Shown here piece after piece: positions 16,086 to 23,889 of a DNA stretch of 44,887 nucleotides. Positions within the stretch are counted from its first letter, which is position 1; each line of letters starts with the position of its first letter. Made by a program: the position numbers and the translations under genes. Source of the DNA: RCIO01 sp035555795 (lineage in GTDB: Bacteria > Pseudomonadota > Alphaproteobacteria > Rhizobiales > Rhizobiaceae); NCBI GenBank assembly GCA_035555795.1, contig DATMGE010000017.1:1-44887 (forward strand). The letters run 5' to 3'. The notes beneath the pieces are model-generated. The model was given only the letters and a program-made list of their open reading frames with translations. It did no database searches and was not told where the DNA came from.

Positions 16086-17042
16086 ATGAAGATCAAAGCT
16101 CTCCTCGCCACGGCCCTTCTGGCCACCGGCATCTCGGTTTCGGGCGCGCAGGCGGAATATCCCGAACAGCCCATCACCATGATCATTCCCTTCGCCGCCG
16201 GCGGCGGCACCGATGCGAGCGGCCGCACCATCGCCCGCTTCCTGGAAAAGCAGCTTGGCAAGCCGGTGGTGGTGGTGAACCGCGCCGGGGCCGGCGGCGA
16301 ACTTGGCCTTGCCGAGCTCGCCAAGGCCAATCCCGATGGCTACACGATCGGCCTCATCAACACGCCCGGCATCGTGACCATCCCCATCGAGCGCGAGGCG
16401 CAGTTTAAGATTGAGGACTTCACCTTCATCGCCGGAATGGTGGAAGATCCGGCCACGCTCAACGTGCTCGGCAACAGCGACATCAAGTCGATCGAGGATC
16501 TGGTGGCGGCCGCCAAGGCCAATCCGGGCCGCGTCACGGTCGGCACGCAGGGCGTCGGCTCGGCCGGCCATATCGCCATGATGCTGTTTGAGAACGCTGC
16601 CGGCATCGACCTCCTGCCGATCCCGTTCGACGGCGCGTCGACTGCGCGCAATGCCCTGATGTCGGGGGAAATCCAGGTGTCGGGCGCCAATCTCGGCGAG
16701 GCCGTCACCTTCTCGCAGGGCGTCGACTGGCGCATTCTCGGCGTGATGGCCGACGAGCGCGCCTCGATCGCGCCCGACGTGCCCACCTTCAAGGAAGCCG
16801 GCTATCCCGTCGTAGGCGGCTCGATCCGTGGCCTCGGCGCGCCGGCGGGCCTGCCGGCGGAAGTTCTGGCCAAGCTCTCGGCGGCGGTCGAGGCGGTGGC
16901 GCAGGACCCGGAATATCTGGAACTGTCCAAGAACACCTTCCAGCCCGTCCGCTTCATCAAGCCTGACGCCTATTCGCAGATCCTGGCCGATCTCGACGCC
17001 AAGTCGCGCGAATTGTGGGCCAAGACCCCCTGGAACCAGTGA
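16086..17042 (+). CDS. TctC (Bug) family solute-binding protein, second of two in cluster II
   Basis: The 318 residues have a Sec signal peptide (1-23, ending AQA before EYPEQP) and Bug-type motifs IIPFAAGGGTDASGR, NRAGAGGELGLAELAKANPDGY and TQGVGSAGHIAMM. By eye roughly half the mature positions match the preceding protein, including VDWRILGVM and the ends WDSSPWK versus WAKTPWN. The differences fall partly in the ligand-facing segments (GTDIMAR versus GTDASGR; TTGAGG versus RAGAGG), which fits related but distinct substrates. ATG at 16086 has GGAG 6 nt upstream. Two stem-loops follow in the 100-bp gap. Confidence 0.92.
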   Translation: MKIKALLATALLATGISVSGAQAEYPEQPITMIIPFAAGGGTDASGRTIARFLEKQLGKPVVVVNRAGAGGELGLAELAKANPDGYTIGLINTPGIVTIPIEREAQFKIEDFTFIAGMVEDPATLNVLGNSDIKSIEDLVAAAKANPGRVTVGTQGVGSAGHIAMMLFENAAGIDLLPIPFDGASTARNALMSGEIQVSGANLGEAVTFSQGVDWRILGVMADERASIAPDVPTFKEAGYPVVGGSIRGLGAPAGLPAEVLAKLSAAVEAVAQDPEYLELSKNTFQPVRFIKPDAYSQILADLDAKSRELWAKTPWNQ

Positions 17043-17050
17043 ACGACGCA

Positions 17051-17086
17051 CCGGCGCGGGTGATGCATCAGCTTCATCCGTGCCGG
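17051..17086 (+). other. Intercistronic stem-loop after the second tctC
   Basis: CCGGCGCGGGTGA (17051-17063) pairs with TCATCCGTGCCGG (17074-17086) over 13 bp with two G-U pairs and a 10-nt loop. It lies within an operon, so an mRNA processing or stabilising role is more likely than full termination. Confidence 0.45.
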
Positions 17087-17099
17087 ACCAACCCAAATG

Positions 17100-17120
17100 G
17101 GTGAAGCCGCCGGCTTCACC
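17100..17120 (+). other. Second intercistronic stem-loop, perfect 9-bp stem
   Basis: GGTGAAGCC and GGCTTCACC form a perfect 9-bp stem with a 3-nt loop, 22 bp before the creatininase-family start. No T-tract follows. Confidence 0.5.
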
Positions 17121-17142
17121 TCCACACAGAGAAAGCAGAGAC

Positions 17143-17925
17143 ATGAGAACTGATCTCGTCCCCTATGCCGATATTGCCGCCTATCTCAAAAAGGAGGACA
17201 CTGTGCTGATCCCCGTCGGAGCGACGGAGCAATATGGCCCGCATCTGGCGACGGGAACGGAGCTGCGCCTGTGCGAACTCATGGCGATCGAGGTCGGCGA
17301 GATCACCGGCTTCGCGGTGACGCCGATCGTGCCGTTCAACTATTCCAACATGTTCCTCGACTATCCCGGTACGCTGACGGTCGAGATGGCCACCGTCGAG
17401 GCGTATATCTCGCAGATGGCGCACGGGCTGGCGAGCCAAGGCTTCAAGCACTTCTTCTTCATCAACATCCATGCCGGCTCGCTGGGGCCGCTCGAAAGCA
17501 TCGCCCGGTCGCTGCGCGCCAAATGGGGCACGGTCGGCGGGCTCATCGACGTCTTCTCCATCATGCGTGACAAGGGCAACGTCACCTATGCGACCGATCA
17601 GGCGCCCACCGGCCATGCAGGTGAGATGGTGACATCGGTGGCGCTCCACAAATGCCCCGAATATGTCTTCATGGACCGCGTCAAGGCGCCGCCCAAGCCG
17701 CTGCGGCCCTTTGTCGACGGCGTCAAGACGGTGTCGTCGGGCAAGGTCTCCTTCGATGGCTCCAGCTTCGCGGTGTTCTCTGACATTTCCGACTACACGC
17801 CGCTCGGCCAGCAGGGCGACGCTTCGGCCGCCAATGCGGCGCAGGGCGAGACGATCTGGAACAATTCCCGCGACTATATCGCAGCCGCGGCGACGAAGTT
17901 CTCCAAGATGGTGCTGAAGCCGTGA
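17143..17925 (+). CDS. Creatininase family protein with altered metal-site residues
   Basis: The 260-residue product matches creatininase-family amidohydrolases: VLIPVGATEQYGPHLATGTE near the N-terminus, FINIHAGS near 107-113 and GHAGEMVTS near 158-165. The family binds two metals and opens cyclic amides or hydrolyses related bonds. Two usual ligands differ: the normal EQH is EQY (Y31), and the normal GTD aspartate is E40; E29, H110 and E161 are kept. The usual NGHGGN is NIHAGS. ATG at 17143 has only a weak upstream site (AGCAGAG). Its stop overlaps the next start by 4 bp (GTGA), so translation is coupled. It probably performs the first ring- or amide-opening step of cluster II, if still catalytic. 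Confidence 0.85.
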   Translation: MRTDLVPYADIAAYLKKEDTVLIPVGATEQYGPHLATGTELRLCELMAIEVGEITGFAVTPIVPFNYSNMFLDYPGTLTVEMATVEAYISQMAHGLASQGFKHFFFINIHAGSLGPLESIARSLRAKWGTVGGLIDVFSIMRDKGNVTYATDQAPTGHAGEMVTSVALHKCPEYVFMDRVKAPPKPLRPFVDGVKTVSSGKVSFDGSSFAVFSDISDYTPLGQQGDASAANAAQGETIWNNSRDYIAAAATKFSKMVLKP

Positions 17926-18716
17926 TCACAGAAATCGCATCCAATCCCGTCAAGCGGCTGCTGTCGGAAGGCAAGCCGGTCTTTGGAACCTGGGCCACGC
18001 TGGTCCATCACCCCAAGCTGATGCGCCTCCTTGCGGCGACCGGCCTCGATTTCGTGCTGCTCGAAATGGAGCATAGCGACTTCACCATGCGCGACATTGG
18101 CGCGATGGCGCTGGTGGCGCGGGCATCCGGCATCGTGCCGATCGCCCGGCCCGCCGGCCACAAGCCGCACGACCTGACGCGCCCGCTCGATTCCGGCGCG
18201 CAGGGCCTGCTCCTGCCCTGCATCGACACGCCCGACCAGCTCGAGGCGATCATGAAGGTGACGAAGTACTATCCGCGCGGCGAGCGCATCCTCAACCTGC
18301 GCGGCGCCCATACCGACTATCTGAAATATGACGATGTGGACGCCCAGATTGCCCATATCAACGCCGAGACCGTCACCATCGCCATGGTCGAGACGAAGAC
18401 CGGCCTCGATGCGCTGCCGGAGATCTGCGAGGTCGACGGGCTCGACGCGATCATGATCGGGCCGGACGACCTGTCGCAGAATCTCGGCGTGCCGGGCCAG
18501 CTCGGCCACCGCCTGATGAACGAGGCTACCGAGCGCGTCATCGAGGTCTGCACCGCCAAGAAGATCCCGTGGGGCTTTTCGTGCCAGTCGATCGAGGCCG
18601 GCAGGAAATGGCTCGACCGCGGAATCCAGTGGATGCCGCTGTCGAACGACGCCAACGCCATCTTCAACACATTCGCTCCGCTCGCTTCCGGCCTGAAGGC
18701 CGCGGCGAAGCGCTGA
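17922..18716 (+). CDS. HpcH/HpaI aldolase family protein (cluster II)
   Basis: The 264 residues form a class II pyruvate aldolase barrel: FVLLEMEHSDFT near residue 43 (active-site motif), the arginine in IARPAGHK, a metal-ligand glutamate in MVETKTGLD and aspartate in IMIGPDDLSQNLG. The family splits 2-keto acids to pyruvate plus an aldehyde. The start is GTG at 17922, overlapping the preceding stop. It is distinct from the cluster I aldolase and has a longer C-terminus (SIEAGRKWLDRGIQ). In this operon it is the likely carbon-carbon cleavage step after deamination. Confidence 0.88.
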   Translation: MITEIASNPVKRLLSEGKPVFGTWATLVHHPKLMRLLAATGLDFVLLEMEHSDFTMRDIGAMALVARASGIVPIARPAGHKPHDLTRPLDSGAQGLLLPCIDTPDQLEAIMKVTKYYPRGERILNLRGAHTDYLKYDDVDAQIAHINAETVTIAMVETKTGLDALPEICEVDGLDAIMIGPDDLSQNLGVPGQLGHRLMNEATERVIEVCTAKKIPWGFSCQSIEAGRKWLDRGIQWMPLSNDANAIFNTFAPLASGLKAAAKR

Positions 18717-18747
18717 CAGATAAAGACAATAAGAAGGAGTAACGCCC

Positions 18748-19536
18748 GTGAAAGCGGTATCGATGTACAGCCCCTATGGCTGGCGCGGCAAGATCGGCCT
18801 GATCGTCCCCTCGACCAACACCGTCAACGAGCCCGAATTCTGGCGCATGGCGCCGCCCGGCGTGTCGATCCACAGCGACCGCGTGCTGCTTCTCGGCAAT
18901 GCCACGCAGGAATCCTACAATGCCATGGCCGACGCGCTGGGCGCGGCCGCGCAGCGGCTGGCGACGGCCGAGGTCGACGTGGTGGCCTATGGCTGCACCT
19001 CGGGCTCGATCGTCTGCCCGATGCCGGAACTGCTCGACCAGATGGGCAGCCAGACGAAGACGCCCGCCGTCGCCACCGCCGGCGCCGTCGTGGCGGCGCT
19101 GAACGCGCTGGGCGCGAAGAAGATCGCTGTCGGCACGCCCTATGTCACCTTCGTCAACGAGGCGGAGAAGGTGTTTTTGGAAGATTACGGCTTCGAGGTC
19201 GTCTCGCTCCACGGCCTGCAGCTCGGCGAGACGCAGGAAGAGCGCCGTGGCATCGGCCGCGTTCCGCCGGAGCAGGTCTACCGGCTGGCCCGTCTGATCG
19301 ACCGCCCCGAGGCCGACGCCATCTTCATCTCCTGCACCAACCTCGCCTCGATCGACATCATCGACCAGATCGAGCAGGACCTCGGCAAGCCTGTCGTCAT
19401 TTCCAACCAGGCCTGCTTCTGGGCCTGCCTGCGCCTTCTGGCCCTGCCGGACCGGATCGAGGGCTATGGCCGTCTTCTGCGCGACTGCATCGATCCGATC
19501 ACGCAGGATGCGTTCTATCCGCCGGCAAAGTCATGA
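18748..19536 (+). CDS. Maleate isomerase / Asp-Glu racemase superfamily enzyme
   Basis: This 262-residue protein has the two active-site cysteines of the maleate cis-trans isomerase/arylmalonate decarboxylase group: C83 in YGCTSGS and C196 in FISCTNL. The N-terminus KIGLIVPSTNTVNEPE is typical of the same group. Members isomerise maleate to fumarate, racemise amino acids or hydantoins, or decarboxylate malonates, without cofactor. The GTG start at 18748 follows AAGGAG about 8 nt upstream. Its last codons overlap the next ATG by 4 bp. In context it could isomerise or racemise an acidic intermediate; which reaction cannot be told from sequence. Confidence 0.88.
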   Translation: MKAVSMYSPYGWRGKIGLIVPSTNTVNEPEFWRMAPPGVSIHSDRVLLLGNATQESYNAMADALGAAAQRLATAEVDVVAYGCTSGSIVCPMPELLDQMGSQTKTPAVATAGAVVAALNALGAKKIAVGTPYVTFVNEAEKVFLEDYGFEVVSLHGLQLGETQEERRGIGRVPPEQVYRLARLIDRPEADAIFISCTNLASIDIIDQIEQDLGKPVVISNQACFWACLRLLALPDRIEGYGRLLRDCIDPITQDAFYPPAKS

Positions 19537-20825
19537 CAGCGCCGGATCTCCGGCTGGCCTCCGCACTGTTCAAGGCTCTGCACGATGCGAGCTTTGACGG
19601 TGTGGGCATCACCCGCGACACCTATGGCGAGGGCGAGCAGCGGGCGCACGACATCGTCGGCGCGAAGGCGCGGGAACTCGGGCTGGAGGTGCGGACCGAC
19701 GCGGCGCTGAACCTCTACATGACGCTGCCCGGCCGCGACCGCTCGCTGCCGGCGGTGATGACCGGCTCGCATCTCGACAGCGTGCCGCGCGGCGGCAATT
19801 ACGACGGTGCCGCTGGCGTGATCGCCGGGCTGGCGGTGCTGGCGGGATGGATCGGCGCCGGCCACTGGCCAGAGGCCGACACGACCGTGATGGCGGTGCG
19901 GGCGGAGGAGTCTGTCTGGTTTCCGGTGTCCTATGCCGGCTCGAAGGCCGCCTTCGGCCTCCTGCCGCGCGGCGCCACCGCGCTGATGCGCCAGGATGGG
20001 CTGGGCACGCTGGGCGAGCGCATCGATGCCCTCAAGGGCGACAGCGCCGTGCTCGAAGCCGGCGAGGCCTATCTGGACCCGAAGAAGATCGCGCGCTTCG
20101 TCGAACTGCATATCGAGCAAGGACCGGTGCTGCTGCTGGAAAACCTGACGGTCGGCATCGTCACCGGCATTCGCGGCAGCTTCCGCTATCGCGAGGCGAA
20201 GATCCTCGGGCAATACGGCCATTCCGGAGCAACCCCGCGCGCGCATCGGCACGATGCGGTGGTGGCCGTCGCCGAGCTCATCTCGGCGCTCAACGAGCGC
20301 TGGGTGGAGTTGGAAGAAGAGGGCCGCGACCTGTCGGTGACGTTCGGCCGTGTCTTTACCGATCCCGAGCAGGCCGATTTCAGCAAGGTGTCGGGGCGCG
20401 TGGATTTCTGCATCGACGTGCGCTCCTTCGAACCCGCCACGCTGACGCGCTTCGAGGAAATCCTGAAGCTCGAGGTTGCCCGTATCGAGCAGCGCACCGG
20501 AACGCGCTTCGAGCTCGGCGAGCGCACTTCCAGCACGCCCGCGCCGATGGACCCGCAATTGCAGAAGCTGCTGCTGGACAGCGCCCGCGCGATGGCCATT
20601 CCAGCGCGCGCCATGCCTTCGGGCGCGGGTCATGACACGGCGACCTTCGCGCTTGCCGGCGTTCCCACCGTCATGATCTTCATCCGCAACGAGAATGGCA
20701 GCCACAATCCGGACGAGAAGATGGAGATGGCGGACTTCGCCGCCGGCGCCCGCCTTCTTTCCGTGGCGATGGCCCATCCCGTCGCGGCCGACACCTCTCT
20801 TCAAGGAGCCCATAGCGATGCCTGA
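19533..20825 (+). CDS. M20-family Zn-dependent amidase (N-carbamoyl amino acid / allantoate amidohydrolase type)
   Basis: The 430 residues match the hydantoinase/carbamoylase branch of M20 enzymes: metal motif MTGSHLDSVPRGGNYDGAAG (H80, D91), the di-glutamate AEES at 124-127, ELHIEQGPVLL, the dimerisation-domain segment GQYGHSGATPRAHRHDA and the late SGAGHDTATFA with a metal-site histidine. Relatives hydrolyse N-carbamoyl-amino acids or allantoate, releasing ammonia and carbon dioxide. ATG at 19533 overlaps the previous stop by 4 bp (ATGA); its end overlaps the next gene by 8 bp. It implies that the cluster II substrate carries an amide or ureido nitrogen. Confidence 0.9.
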   Translation: MTAPDLRLASALFKALHDASFDGVGITRDTYGEGEQRAHDIVGAKARELGLEVRTDAALNLYMTLPGRDRSLPAVMTGSHLDSVPRGGNYDGAAGVIAGLAVLAGWIGAGHWPEADTTVMAVRAEESVWFPVSYAGSKAAFGLLPRGATALMRQDGLGTLGERIDALKGDSAVLEAGEAYLDPKKIARFVELHIEQGPVLLLENLTVGIVTGIRGSFRYREAKILGQYGHSGATPRAHRHDAVVAVAELISALNERWVELEEEGRDLSVTFGRVFTDPEQADFSKVSGRVDFCIDVRSFEPATLTRFEEILKLEVARIEQRTGTRFELGERTSSTPAPMDPQLQKLLLDSARAMAIPARAMPSGAGHDTATFALAGVPTVMIFIRNENGSHNPDEKMEMADFAAGARLLSVAMAHPVAADTSLQGAHSDA

Positions 20826-21798
20826 ATGTTTCGTCGTCCAACCCATCCACCAGGCAGGCATCGACGCGCTGGAGGCCGCGGGAATCACCGTTCGCCGCGC
20901 GTCGGCGCAGGACATGGAGACGGTGGCGCGCGAGATCGGCAATGCCGATGCGGTCATCACCCGCGATGCGGGGCTGAACGCCGCGGCCATGGATGCCGCG
21001 CCCGGCCTGAAGCTGATCTCGAACCACGGCATTGGTATCAACAAGATCGACGTCGCCCATGCGACCGCGCTCGACATTCCGATCTCGTTCACGCCGACGG
21101 CCAATGCGATCTCGGTTGCCGAGCACGCATTGATGCTGATGCTGGTCTGCGCCAAGCGGGCAGTGGAAGCGGATGCAGCCGCGCGCAAGGGCGATTTCCG
21201 CTTCAAGTTCAGCGGCGGCATGATCGAGCTGTCGGGCAAGGTGCTGGGCATTGCCGGGCTTGGAACCATCGGCCGGCATCTGGCGCGCATGGCCAAGGCC
21301 GCCTTCGGCATGCGCGTCGTGGTGTGGTCGCCGTCGGCCGATCCGGCGCTGGTGGCGCAGGTTGGTGAGCGGGTCGAAAGCCTCGACGCGCTTCTCGCCG
21401 TGGCAGACGTCCTGTCGCTCCACCGTCCGGCGCGGCCCGATACGCGTGACATGATCAATGCCGCCACGCTGGCCGCGATGAAGCCCGGCGCGATCCTCAT
21501 CAACACCGCGCGCGGCGCGCTGATCGACGAGGCGGCACTTGCCGAGGCGCTCAAGGCGAACCGCATCCGCGCCGCCGGCCTCGACGTGTTCGAGCCGGAG
21601 CCGATCGACCCGGCGACCTCGCCGCTGGTCGGCCTGCCCAATATCGTTCTGGCGCCGCATGTCGCCGGTTCCACAGAGGATGCATTGAAGGCGACGGCGC
21701 TGGCCTGTGCCGAACATGTCATCGCCGCACTGAAGGGCGAAAAGCCATCCGATCTGGTCGATCCGGCCATCTGGGATCGCCGTCGCCTCGCAGCCTGA
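20818..21798 (+). CDS. D-2-hydroxyacid dehydrogenase (NAD-binding)
   Basis: A 326-residue protein with the D-isomer 2-hydroxyacid dehydrogenase fold. NAD motif GLGTIG is at 147-152. The catalytic set is visible: R232 in INTARG, a glutamate in DVFEPEP (259 or 261) and H281 in LAPHVAG. Such enzymes interconvert 2-hydroxy and 2-keto acids. ATG at 20818 has AAGGAG about 10 nt upstream and overlaps the preceding gene by 8 bp. It could supply the 2-keto acid to the aldolase of the same operon, or act on a phosphoglycerate-like side product; the former fits the context. Confidence 0.9.
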   Translation: MPECFVVQPIHQAGIDALEAAGITVRRASAQDMETVAREIGNADAVITRDAGLNAAAMDAAPGLKLISNHGIGINKIDVAHATALDIPISFTPTANAISVAEHALMLMLVCAKRAVEADAAARKGDFRFKFSGGMIELSGKVLGIAGLGTIGRHLARMAKAAFGMRVVVWSPSADPALVAQVGERVESLDALLAVADVLSLHRPARPDTRDMINAATLAAMKPGAILINTARGALIDEAALAEALKANRIRAAGLDVFEPEPIDPATSPLVGLPNIVLAPHVAGSTEDALKATALACAEHVIAALKGEKPSDLVDPAIWDRRRLAA

Positions 21799-21827
21799 AC
21801 GCGCCGCACGAAGCCGGAGAACGCGCT

Positions 21828-22277
21828 ATGCCTCGACAATATGATTCCGTGGATGTCATCGGTGGCCTGATCACGGTCACGCTGGGCCTCGTCGCATCCT
21901 ACATCAGTCTCGGCTATCCGATGGGAAGCACGGTCTCCATCGGGCCGGGCGTGTTTCCGCTGATCCTCGGCCTGCTGCTCATCGGCCTCGGCCTCGGCAT
22001 CGTGCTCGGCGCGCGGGGGCGGGAAGGGGAGGCGCCTGCCTTCAACCTGCGGGCCGTGGTCTGCATGATGGCCGGCATGGTCGCCTTCGCCCTGCTGATC
22101 GGCACGGCGGGGCTGGTTCCGGCCATCGTGGCCTGCGTGTTCTTCTCGCGTCTGGCAGAGCCGGAATTCCGGCTGCTTCCCGTCCTCGTGCTGGGCCTCG
22201 GCCTTTCGCTCCTGTGCTGGGCGGTGTTCGCCTTTGCCCTCGGGCTCCCCCTTCGCATCCTGGAGTGGCCATTCTGA
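21828..22277 (+). CDS. TctB family small membrane subunit (cluster II)
   Basis: The 149 residues show the TctB layout: first helix ending SLGYPMGSTVSIGPGVFP, a charged loop (ARGREGEAPAF) and further hydrophobic helices. It is the small partner of TctA in the inner membrane. ATG at 21828 lies 29 bp after the dehydrogenase stop. Its stop overlaps the tctA start by 1 bp (TGATG). It is paralogous to the cluster I TctB but divergent outside the YPxGS...GPGxFP segment. Confidence 0.88.
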   Translation: MPRQYDSVDVIGGLITVTLGLVASYISLGYPMGSTVSIGPGVFPLILGLLLIGLGLGIVLGARGREGEAPAFNLRAVVCMMAGMVAFALLIGTAGLVPAIVACVFFSRLAEPEFRLLPVLVLGLGLSLLCWAVFAFALGLPLRILEWPF

Positions 22278-23788
22278 TGGATACGCTGACCCTTCTCCTG
22301 CATGGTTTCGCCACGGCAATGACGTGGGAAGCCCTGTTCTTCTGCTTCGTCGGCGTCACAATCGGCATGCTGATCGGCGTGCTGCCGGGCATCGGCCCGC
22401 TGGCGACGATCTCGATGCTGCTGCCGCTGACCTATTATCTGGAGCCGTCCACGGCGCTCATCATGCTGGCCGGCATCTACTACGGCTCGCAATATGGCGG
22501 CTCGACCGCGTCGATCCTGCTCAACCTTCCCGGCGAGGCGGGCGCGGCCGTCACCTGTCTCGACGGCTATCCGATGTCACGGAAGGGACGCGCCGGCGTG
22601 GCCCTGTTCGTCACCACCATCGGCTCCTTCGTCGGCGGCTGCACGGCGATCATCGTCATGGCGCTGCTGGCCCCGCCGCTTGGCAAGGTCGCGGTGATGC
22701 TGGGATCGGCCGAATATTTCGCCGTCATGCTGCTCGGCCTGATCGCTGCCGTCACGCTGATCGGCAAGTCGGTGCTCAAGGGGCTGGTGATGATCGTGCT
22801 CGGCCTCCTGCTCGGCCTGATGGGCACGGATGTCATTTCCGGCCAGATCCGCTTCGCCTTCGGAACGCCCTATCTCTATGACGGGCTGGACCTGGCGCTG
22901 GTGGCGATGGGCCTGTTCGGCGTGTCGGAAATCCTCGCGAGCATCGGCTCGCCCGCCAGCAACTGGCTTTCGCAACAGAAGATCACGCTGCGTAGCCTGC
23001 TGCCGACGCGTGAGGATGTCCGTCGCTCCGTCGCGCCAACCGTGCGCGGTTCGCTGATCGGGTCGATCATCGGCGTGCTGCCGGGGGCGGGCACCACGGT
23101 CGCGGCCTTCATGGCCTATGCGGCGGAGAAGCGCGTCAGCCGCTACAAGGACCAGCTCGGCACCGGCATCGTCGAAGGTGTGGCTTCTCCCGAGAGCGCC
23201 AACAATGCCGCCGCGCAGACCAATTTCATTCCCACGCTGACGCTGGGCGTGCCGGGCGGCGCTACGATGGCGCTGATGCTGGGCGCGCTGCTCATCCACG
23301 GCATCGTGCCGGGGCCGACGCTCATCACCAACCATCCCGACATATTCTGGGGCCTGATCGCCAGCTTCTGGATCGGCAACCTGATGCTGCTGATCCTCAA
23401 CCTGCCGATGATCGGCCTGTGGGTCCGGATCCTCAAGATCCCCTACAGCATCCTCTATCCGGGCATCCTCGTCTTCATCGCGCTCGGCGTCTACACGCTG
23501 AACTATTCCTTCGTGGACGTCATCATGGTCGGCGTGCTCGGCATTGTCGGCTACGGCATGAACCTGCTGCGCTTCGAGCCGGCGCCGCTGCTGCTCGGCT
23601 ATATCCTCGGCCCGATGATGGAAGCGAACCTGCGCCGGTCGCTGCTGATTTCGGGCGGCGACGTGTCGATCTTCTGGACCCGTCCGCTGAGCGCCACGCT
23701 CATGTTGCTCTGCATCGCGCTGATCCTCTATCCGATCGTCATGTCGCTGCTTGGACGTACGCGGGTGCAGGCGGCGCTGGAAGAATAG
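22277..23788 (+). CDS. TctA family permease subunit (cluster II)
   Basis: The 503-residue membrane protein carries GVLPGIGPLATISMLLPL near the N-terminus, IYYGSQYGGSTASILLNLPG, the internal repeat GVLPGAGTTVAAF and SPESANNAAAQTNF. These are the TctA signatures, and they match the cluster I protein closely in the same positions. ATG at 22277 overlaps the TctB stop; the longer frame from 22214 runs inside tctB and is not needed. It forms the transporter with TctB and one or both binding proteins at the operon start, leaving a 6-kb enzyme block between the binding proteins and their membrane partners. Confidence 0.95.
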   Translation: MDTLTLLLHGFATAMTWEALFFCFVGVTIGMLIGVLPGIGPLATISMLLPLTYYLEPSTALIMLAGIYYGSQYGGSTASILLNLPGEAGAAVTCLDGYPMSRKGRAGVALFVTTIGSFVGGCTAIIVMALLAPPLGKVAVMLGSAEYFAVMLLGLIAAVTLIGKSVLKGLVMIVLGLLLGLMGTDVISGQIRFAFGTPYLYDGLDLALVAMGLFGVSEILASIGSPASNWLSQQKITLRSLLPTREDVRRSVAPTVRGSLIGSIIGVLPGAGTTVAAFMAYAAEKRVSRYKDQLGTGIVEGVASPESANNAAAQTNFIPTLTLGVPGGATMALMLGALLIHGIVPGPTLITNHPDIFWGLIASFWIGNLMLLILNLPMIGLWVRILKIPYSILYPGILVFIALGVYTLNYSFVDVIMVGVLGIVGYGMNLLRFEPAPLLLGYILGPMMEANLRRSLLISGGDVSIFWTRPLSATLMLLCIALILYPIVMSLLGRTRVQAALEE

Positions 23789-23825
23789 CTGTCGCAACTT
23801 TACTCGGTTAACCGGACCGCGCCGC

Positions 23826-23854
23826 GCGGGCCGGGCGATTCACAAAAGGCCCGC
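23826..23854 (+). other. Stem-loop between tctA and the aminotransferase gene
   Basis: GCGGGCC (23826-23832) and GGCCCGC (23848-23854) pair over 7 bp with a 15-nt loop. The 101-bp gap also holds the palindrome CGGTTAACCG (23805-23814). No clear promoter or T-tract is visible. Confidence 0.3.
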
Positions 23855-23889
23855 CAATGCGGCGCAAGGACAATGCAGGAGTTTCGTCG

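Noticed and set aside
18748..19536. Maleate isomerase-type gene as proof of nicotinate degradation
   Set aside because: No maleamate amidase or dihydroxypyridine dioxygenase genes accompany it, and the hydroxylase is in the other cluster; the superfamily has several reactions.
19515..22319. 934-codon minus-strand frame opposite cluster II genes
   Set aside because: It mirrors the M20 hydrolase, dehydrogenase and TctB genes, which have clear motifs and ribosome-binding sites; no family pattern in the antisense product.
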